Assembly: GCA_023461075.1 (NCBI GenBank)
Contig: JAEWNY010000078.1
Span: forward strand, 1-19,365
DNA length: 19,365 nucleotides
Source: Pseudomonadota bacterium
GTDB taxonomy: Bacteria; Pseudomonadota; Gammaproteobacteria; Xanthomonadales; Xanthomonadaceae
Direction: 5' to 3'
Shown here: one piece after another, positions 15,027-19,365 of the stretch
Layout: each line of letters begins with the position of its first letter
Position numbering within the stretch: position 1 is the stretch's first letter
Made by a program: the position numbers and the translations under genes
The notes under the pieces: generated by a model
Seen by the model: the letters and a program-made list of their open reading frames with translations, nothing else
Database searches by the model: none
Told to the model about the DNA's origin: nothing

Positions 15027-15599
15027 CTAGCCGCGCCAATTCGCATGCGTGCGCCAGAACGCGACGCTGCGTGCGTAGGCCGCGCGATCGATCGGTACGC
15101 CCGAGCCGCCCTCCTCCACACCCAGCGCATTGCGCAGCATGGTGATTGGCGCCATCGGCGTCTCGGCAGGCTCCATCGTGTACATGCAACCGACCACGCC
15201 CCAGTCGGCATCGATCGGCGAGCCTTCCTTCGCCAGCTGCTCGCGGCTGTAGAGGATCGGGATCAGATACCGCGCGACCGGCGGCTCCAGGCCCTCGAAC
15301 CAACGCACCAGCACCGGCAACTCGGCATCGTTTCGCGCTTCGTAGTCGCTGCGCAGCAGATGGCGGTTGCCATCGGTGATCGGCACGCACAGGGCACGGG
15401 TCGAGGTCCAGTTGCGATGCACGTGCAGCTTGCAGAACGGCGCATAGCCATCCAGCACCTGCACAGGCGCGTGCTCATTGAGATGGCGCTCGAATGCTTC
15501 GCCACTGATGTCCTGGATGGTGTTGCGGCGCGGCTCACGCGGGAACAGGCGCCGTCGGGCGAACTCGGTGAGGATGATCGAGGGTCGATACCGGGTCAT
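15027..15599 (-). CDS. DUF3228 family protein
   Basis: A 190-residue soluble protein of the DUF3228 family, function unknown. I recognise it from the combination PFCKLHVHRNWTSTRA (54-69), LRSDYEARNDAELPVLVRWF (82-101, ending in a WFEGL motif) and the block VARYLIPILYSREQL followed by DADWGVVGCMYT; the order and length fit the family. No catalytic motif can be named. The ATG overlaps the stop codon of the upstream membrane-protein gene by four bases (ATGA, 15596-15599), so translation is coupled. The DUF1801 gene follows after nine bases. Confidence 0.85.
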   Translation of the reverse strand: MTRYRPSIILTEFARRRLFPREPRRNTIQDISGEAFERHLNEHAPVQVLDGYAPFCKLHVHRNWTSTRALCVPITDGNRHLLRSDYEARNDAELPVLVRWFEGLEPPVARYLIPILYSREQLAKEGSPIDADWGVVGCMYTMEPAETPMAPITMLRNALGVEEGGSGVPIDRAAYARSVAFWRTHANWRG

Positions 15600-16216
15600 T
15601 TGCAGGCTTGATGAACCATCTCGTCCAGGCGTTGGATGCCTTCGTAGGTGACGTTCATGCCCAGTCGAACGCGTTCGGCCTTTCGATACGCCTTGGCCAT
15701 GTCACATCGCGATCGCTCGCTGGCATCCTGATGGGTGTTGGCGATTACCGCGACCTGGCCCGACAAACCAGGATAGCGACTTGAATCCGTCGCGGATGCG
15801 ACCATCGGGGCTTGGCTCGCCACGTCAGGGACGAAGTGCGTGCGCGCCAGTTCCTGCTCCCCATCCACGCAACCTTCGGTGCGGAACGTGTCGACACCTG
15901 ATGCGGCCCGGCATTTCGAGAGCCAACGGCGCGCGTCAACGACAATATCGGCGGCAGGGTGCGTGGACTCAGGTTGATGGATGACGCGATCGTCGGACGC
16001 CGCGTTGCTCACGAAACCTCCAGCGTCCGGCCGTGCCAGCATGCCCTCGGATTCAGCAGCATCACCGCGGGTAGTCACGTACCAGATCGCCAACAGGATG
16101 CAGATTGCGATGGCGAGACCGACCAAGACCCAGCGCTCTGGACTGCGTTCGGGTTCACTGCGATGCAAGCCACGTCGCTTGCGGAATTCCAGCTCGGCCG
16201 GATCGAGAGGCTTCAT
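15596..16216 (-). CDS. Single-pass membrane protein with Cys-containing C-terminal domain
   Basis: A 206-residue protein with no family I recognise. A basic cytoplasmic N-terminus (RKRR at 12-15) precedes one hydrophobic helix at about 30-47, giving N-in/C-out topology. Residues 51-95 are low in hydrophobics and probably a flexible linker. The C-terminal part (about 90-206) has four cysteines, Cys102, Cys116, Cys171 and Cys205, which could make two disulfides in the periplasm. Codon use is less GC3-biased than in the flanking genes. It is coupled by an ATGA overlap to the DUF3228 gene downstream. Only a poorly spaced GAGG lies before its ATG, which would fit coupling to the short frame ending at 16213. 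Confidence 0.8.
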   Translation of the reverse strand: MKPLDPAELEFRKRRGLHRSEPERSPERWVLVGLAIAICILLAIWYVTTRGDAAESEGMLARPDAGGFVSNAASDDRVIHQPESTHPAADIVVDARRWLSKCRAASGVDTFRTEGCVDGEQELARTHFVPDVASQAPMVASATDSSRYPGLSGQVAVIANTHQDASERSRCDMAKAYRKAERVRLGMNVTYEGIQRLDEMVHQACK

Positions 16217-16350
16217 GCCTCGATGTTAGCGTGCAGGTCTGCCAGCGTCACTTCACGGGTGATCGCAGCAGGACTGCGATTGGCACCCAGCGGCAACAGG
16301 AATGCGAAATCGCGATTAGGCCGCGAACCGGAGCCCGAGGCGGCCAACAT
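16213..16350 (-). CDS. Possible small ORF, 45 residues
   Basis: A short frame reading MLAASGSGSRPN...LADLHANIEA. Its TGA overlaps the ATG of the following membrane-protein gene by four bases (ATGA), the same junction type found one gene further on. The composition (FAFLLPLGANRSPAAI, TREVTLADLHANIEA) looks like real protein rather than noise, though third-position GC is about two thirds, lower than in the neighbouring genes. The ribosome site is weak. It could be a leader peptide, the remnant 3' end of a decayed gene, or chance. No family recognised. This is most of what the 197-base gap between 16217 and 16413 contains, besides a 10-base palindrome AATCGCGATT at 16308-16317. Confidence 0.3.
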   Translation of the reverse strand: MLAASGSGSRPNRDFAFLLPLGANRSPAAITREVTLADLHANIEA

Positions 16351-16413
16351 CGTCTGCCGGTCGCGAGTGAATCGCCGGCGCGACGTCCAGCGTGCGAACC
16401 GGCAATGCTGCGA

Positions 16414-17460
16414 TCATTCCTCAGCAAAAACCGGCTGCAACATCCGCAACGTACCGGCATCGGCATCCAGTTCCACCTCACCGCCGACCGGCAGGATGAA
16501 CTGTTCTCGGATGTGGCCGATCATCGCTCCGCGATAAGCCGGGATCTTCAGCGGCTTGAGGTAATGATCGAGGATCTGCTCGATGGTCAGCGAGCCGTAA
16601 CCGCCGCCCGGATTGCAGTCGCTGCACTCGCCCCAGACGAAGCCGGCGATCCGGTCCAACGCCCCCATCAGTTTGAGCGTGCTCATCATGCGGTCGATGC
16701 GGTACGGCGCTTCGGAAACATCCTCCAGAAACAGGATCTTGCCGTCGAACGCAGGCAGGTAGGACGAGCCGGCCAACGCGCTCAGCACGGCCAGGTTGCC
16801 GCCCACCAGCGCACCGCGCGCCTTGCCCGGATTGATCGTCATGGTGCGGTTGCGGCGCGGCACCAGCTCGTCGCCGGCCTCCTGCTTGTTGCGGTATTCC
16901 ATCAATTGCCGCTCGAAGAACAGCTGGCGGAATTGCTCTGCGTTGAAGCGGTTCCAGCTGCCGGACCCGATCGGGCCGTGGAAGGTGACCAGGCCGGTCT
17001 TCGCCTGCAGCGCGCAATGCAGCGCGGAGATGTCGGAGTAGCCCAGCAATACCTTGGGATTGCGACGGATGCGCTCGTAGTCGAGCAAGGGCAGCAACCG
17101 CGCGGCACCTGACCCGCCGCGCACGCAGATGATGCCCTTGACCTCGCGGTCGGCGAACATCGCATTGAGGTCACCGGCGCGTTCGGCATCGGTCCCGGCC
17201 AGGTGGCCGTTACGCGACAACGCATGGACACCGACTTTGACCCTGAGCCCAAGCGCCTCCATCGCCTCGCGCGCAAGCTGGATGCTGAGGCTGTCGTCGG
17301 TCGCACCCGATGGGCTGACCAGACCGACTGTGTCGCCCGGATTGAGCGGCACCGGCAGCAGTTGCCGCATGCGCGGTGCGGCACGTGCGATCCCGCTGCC
17401 GGCAAAGGTCAGGCCCAGTGCCGCCAGCGCGCTGCTGCCGATGAAATGTCGCCGATCCAT
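16414..17460 (-). CDS. Exported LD-carboxypeptidase (peptidase family S66)
   Basis: A 348-residue serine peptidase of the LdcA/MccF family. Residues 1-28 form a Tat-type signal: DRRHFIG with the twin arginine, a hydrophobic core SALAALGLTFAG and an ARA-AP cleavage site. The mature domain opens with LNPGDTVGLVSPSG. The catalytic triad is readable as Ser142 in GYSDIS, Glu246 in LFLEDVSE and His316 in MIGHIREQ; GGSGAARLLPLLD and the W-G-x-C segment are also typical. LdcA removes the terminal D-Ala from muropeptide tetrapeptides in the E. coli cytoplasm, whereas MccF cleaves microcin C. A Tat-exported form would act in the periplasm. It is 78 bases downstream of ku and may share its transcript. 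AGG lies five bases before the ATG. Confidence 0.94.
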   Translation of the reverse strand: MDRRHFIGSSALAALGLTFAGSGIARAAPRMRQLLPVPLNPGDTVGLVSPSGATDDSLSIQLAREAMEALGLRVKVGVHALSRNGHLAGTDAERAGDLNAMFADREVKGIICVRGGSGAARLLPLLDYERIRRNPKVLLGYSDISALHCALQAKTGLVTFHGPIGSGSWNRFNAEQFRQLFFERQLMEYRNKQEAGDELVPRRNRTMTINPGKARGALVGGNLAVLSALAGSSYLPAFDGKILFLEDVSEAPYRIDRMMSTLKLMGALDRIAGFVWGECSDCNPGGGYGSLTIEQILDHYLKPLKIPAYRGAMIGHIREQFILPVGGEVELDADAGTLRMLQPVFAEE

Positions 17461-17538
17461 GCCTGCCTGCCGATCCGGAAGTTACGACAAGCCTAGCCGA
17501 ATGAGGAATGTGGCCGGCTCACCCGTCCTGCACGTGGC

Positions 17539-18435
17539 TCAACCGGCCTTGCGCGGCTTGGCCGGCGCCTTCTTGGTGGGCTTGGCCGGCGCTTTCTTCG
17601 CGGCGGCTTTGGCCGATGCCTTGACAGCGCCCTCGCCCTTCTTGCCCAGACTCTTCTGCAGCAGCGCCACGAAATCCACCACATTGGTTGCCGCGCCTTC
17701 CTGCGGCTCGTCCGCTTCGTCCATCACGGTGGTGGTCTTGCTCTTCTGCTTGATCCGCTTGCTGATGATCTCCGACAGGCGCGCGCGGAACTCGTCGTGG
17801 TAGTCGTCCGGCTTCCAATCGGTCGCCATCGATTCCACCAGCTGGGTCGCCATCGCGATCTCCTTGGCGGTGACGCGATAGTCGCCACTCTTGCCCTCGG
17901 GCAGCTTGTAGTCGGCCGGATCCACCAGTTCCTGCGGGTAACGCATCATCACCAGCACCAGCGCATCGCCCAGCGGCATCACCGCCGACAGGTATTCACG
18001 GGTGCGGATGACCACCCGCGCCACGCCGATCTTCTTCGACTTCACCAGGGTCTCGCGCAGCAGCACATAGCCTTTCTCGGCCTTCTTGCCCGGCACCAGC
18101 ACATAGGGCTTCTCGAAATAGCGGATGTCGATCGCGTCCTCGTCCACGAACGCCTCGATCTCCACCGACTCGTGCGATTCCGGCGCGGCCGAGGCGATGT
18201 CTTCCTTCTCGATGACGACATAGCTGCCCTTGTCGTACTCGAAGGCCTTGACGATGTCCTTCCACGGCACTTCCTCGCCGGTGTCCGCATTGACGCGCTC
18301 GAAACGGATCGGCTTCTTGTCGCGCGCGTCCAGCATGCGGAACGACAGGTCGTTGCTGCGGGTGCCGGACATCAGCGACACCGGCACGTTGAGCAGGCCG
18401 AAGCTCAGGTTTCCGGTCCAGATCGGGCGTGCCAT
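17539..18435 (-). CDS. ku: Non-homologous end-joining protein Ku
   Basis: A 298-residue bacterial Ku. It forms a homodimeric ring that binds broken DNA ends and recruits LigD. Conserved features are ARPIWTGNLSFGLLNVPV at the N-terminus, the IRFERVNADTGEEV block, FEKPYVLVPGKKAEKGYVLLRETL (107-130), the REYLSAVMPLGDALVL strand (147-161), KEIAMATQLVESM (191-203) and the VVDFVALLQKSL segment (252-263) near the C-terminal LigD-contact region. Residues 264-298 are a Lys/Ala/Pro tail with two KKAPAKP copies, similar to basic tails that aid DNA binding in other bacterial Ku proteins. It lies 77 bases after ligD on the same strand, the usual NHEJ pair. Confidence 0.97.
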   Translation of the reverse strand: MARPIWTGNLSFGLLNVPVSLMSGTRSNDLSFRMLDARDKKPIRFERVNADTGEEVPWKDIVKAFEYDKGSYVVIEKEDIASAAPESHESVEIEAFVDEDAIDIRYFEKPYVLVPGKKAEKGYVLLRETLVKSKKIGVARVVIRTREYLSAVMPLGDALVLVMMRYPQELVDPADYKLPEGKSGDYRVTAKEIAMATQLVESMATDWKPDDYHDEFRARLSEIISKRIKQKSKTTTVMDEADEPQEGAATNVVDFVALLQKSLGKKGEGAVKASAKAAAKKAPAKPTKKAPAKPRKAG

Positions 18436-18512
18436 GGCTCAGCTCTCGTGGTCGGGCGCTCCAGCCTGCACCCGACCGTGTCATCGCGCCGTGCAGGCCG
18501 TTCTCCGCGCGA

Positions 18513-19365
18513 TTAACTCGGCAGGATCTGTTGGATGTCGTCGATACCGGCCCAGGGATGGGATTTCAGTCGCTTCAATCGTGCTTGCGCATTGCGGATG
18601 TCGAAGGCGTGGCCGCTCGCCACCTTGCCCAGTTCCTCCCAACGCAGCGGCATCGCCACCGGCGCGCCGGCCCGCGCCCGCGCCGAGAAACTGGCGATGC
18701 TGGTCGCGCCGCGGCCATTGCGCAGCCAGTCGATGAAGATGCGGCCCTTGCGCTTCTGCTTGCTCATCGTCGCGACATAGCGCAGCGGTTCGGCATCGCG
18801 CGCGGCCTCGGCCACGGCCTGCGCGAACGCGCGTGCGCGCTCCCACGGCGCTGGCGGCGACAACGGCACCACCAGGTGAAGGCCCTTGCCGCCGCTGGTG
18901 CGCACGAACGATTCCAACCCGGCCTGTCGCAGGAACCCGCGCAACTGGCGCGCTGCGGCGACCACTTCGCTCCAAGCCACCGCATCGTCCGGATCCAGAT
19001 CGAACACCAGCCGATCGCAATGCGCCAAGTCATCGACATGCGTACCCCATGGATGGAACTCCAGCGTATTGAACTGCACCAGTTCCATGACGCTGGCGGC
19101 ATCGGTGGCGACCAGATAGTCCTCGCGGCCGCCGTCGGATTCCTCGATCGGCACCAGCGACACCAACTCCAGCCCCGGCGTCGCATGCTTCTGGAAGAAG
19201 CACTGCGCGGCGATGCCGCCCGGACAGCGCAGCAGCGAAAGCGGCCGATCGCGGATCTCCGGCAGCAGCCAGTCCATGACCGCCGCGTAGTAATCGGCCA
19301 GCTCGCGCTTGCTGATGCGTTCGCCTGGATACAGCAGCTTGTCGGGGCTGGTGAGTTCGGGCGCG
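18513..19365 (-). CDS. ligD: ATP-dependent DNA ligase LigD, polymerase domain (5' truncated)
   Basis: The visible 283 residues are the C-terminal primase-polymerase domain of LigD; the frame runs off the right edge, where the ligase and phosphoesterase modules of a Pseudomonas-type PE-Lig-Pol protein would lie (inference). The start of the domain is seen as LTSPDKLLYPGERISKRELADYY just inside the window, followed by RPLSLLRCPGG. The catalytic aspartates are in FDLDPDD (about 19000) and IDWLRNGRG (about 18730); the SGGKGLHL loop and the MPLRWEEL motif are intact. This domain adds nucleotides at broken ends during NHEJ, preferring ribonucleotides in studied homologues. The stop codon is followed by ku, its partner in the repair complex. 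Confidence 0.96.
   Translation of the reverse strand, partial: APELTSPDKLLYPGERISKRELADYYAAVMDWLLPEIRDRPLSLLRCPGGIAAQCFFQKHATPGLELVSLVPIEESDGGREDYLVATDAASVMELVQFNTLEFHPWGTHVDDLAHCDRLVFDLDPDDAVAWSEVVAAARQLRGFLRQAGLESFVRTSGGKGLHLVVPLSPPAPWERARAFAQAVAEAARDAEPLRYVATMSKQKRKGRIFIDWLRNGRGATSIASFSARARAGAPVAMPLRWEELGKVASGHAFDIRNAQARLKRLKSHPWAGIDDIQQILPS

Noticed and set aside
16248..16481. A 77-codon - strand frame across the gap before the LD-carboxypeptidase end.
   Set aside because: It overlaps the end of the LD-carboxypeptidase gene in another frame, is rich in Arg/Cys/Trp, and has no ribosome site; the 45-codon frame ending at 16213 is more protein-like.
1..19365. tRNA, rRNA, CRISPR array, insertion sequence or prophage genes.
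   Set aside because: No cloverleaf, repeat-spacer pattern, transposase or phage structural gene was seen on reading the window; small structured RNAs cannot be excluded without a covariance-model search.

Overview
The window is GC-rich, densely coded bacterial chromosome with short intergenic gaps. The gene families and their arrangement suggest a gammaproteobacterium of the Xanthomonadaceae/Lysobacteraceae (Lysobacter, Luteimonas or Thermomonas-like). This assignment is inference from family content; no rRNA or tRNA gene is present to test it. I saw no insertion sequence, prophage gene or CRISPR array.

Left part (1-4722). The window opens inside a sensor histidine kinase that is followed on the + strand by two stand-alone receiver proteins, one of them Rcp1-like. 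Convergent to these are a six-helix DUF2189 membrane protein, the 23S rRNA pseudouridine synthase RluF and a small soluble protein of unknown function, all on the - strand. A cluster of three abutting palindromes lies between the last two. A DUF1615 lipoprotein with lytic-transglycosylase-like motifs follows on the + strand.

Middle (4757-13162). A bidirectional terminator separates the lipoprotein from a secreted M13 (neprilysin-type) zinc peptidase on the - strand. From a divergent promoter region with operator-like repeats, a + strand series begins: an FMN-binding general stress protein, a lipid-anchored PrxQ/BCP-like peroxiredoxin, and then a tightly coupled trio. The trio is an N-formylglutamate-amidohydrolase-family enzyme, a DUF1704/'QEGLA' metallopeptidase related to eukaryotic MATCAP tyrosine carboxypeptidases, and a glutathione-synthetase-like ATP-grasp ligase. 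Both junctions are 4-base ATGA overlaps. An SDR oxidoreductase follows. The trio is the most interesting content: a ligase encoded with a carboxypeptidase-type hydrolase and an amidohydrolase suggests a peptide-tagging or small-peptide pathway whose substrate is unknown.

Right part (13221-19365), all on the - strand. Reading in the direction of transcription, the C-terminal polymerase domain of LigD and then Ku form a non-homologous end-joining pair. They are followed by a Tat-exported LD-carboxypeptidase (S66), a possible 45-residue ORF, a single-pass membrane protein with a Cys-rich outer domain, a DUF3228 protein, two neighbouring DUF1801 paralogues and an M14 zinc carboxypeptidase. The last five genes are spaced so closely (one ATGA overlap, Shine-Dalgarno sites lying over the preceding stop codons) that they are probably one transcript.

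There is no gene-free stretch above 300 bases. The longest gaps are 6947-7161 (divergent promoter region) and 16217-16413 (which may hold the small ORF).
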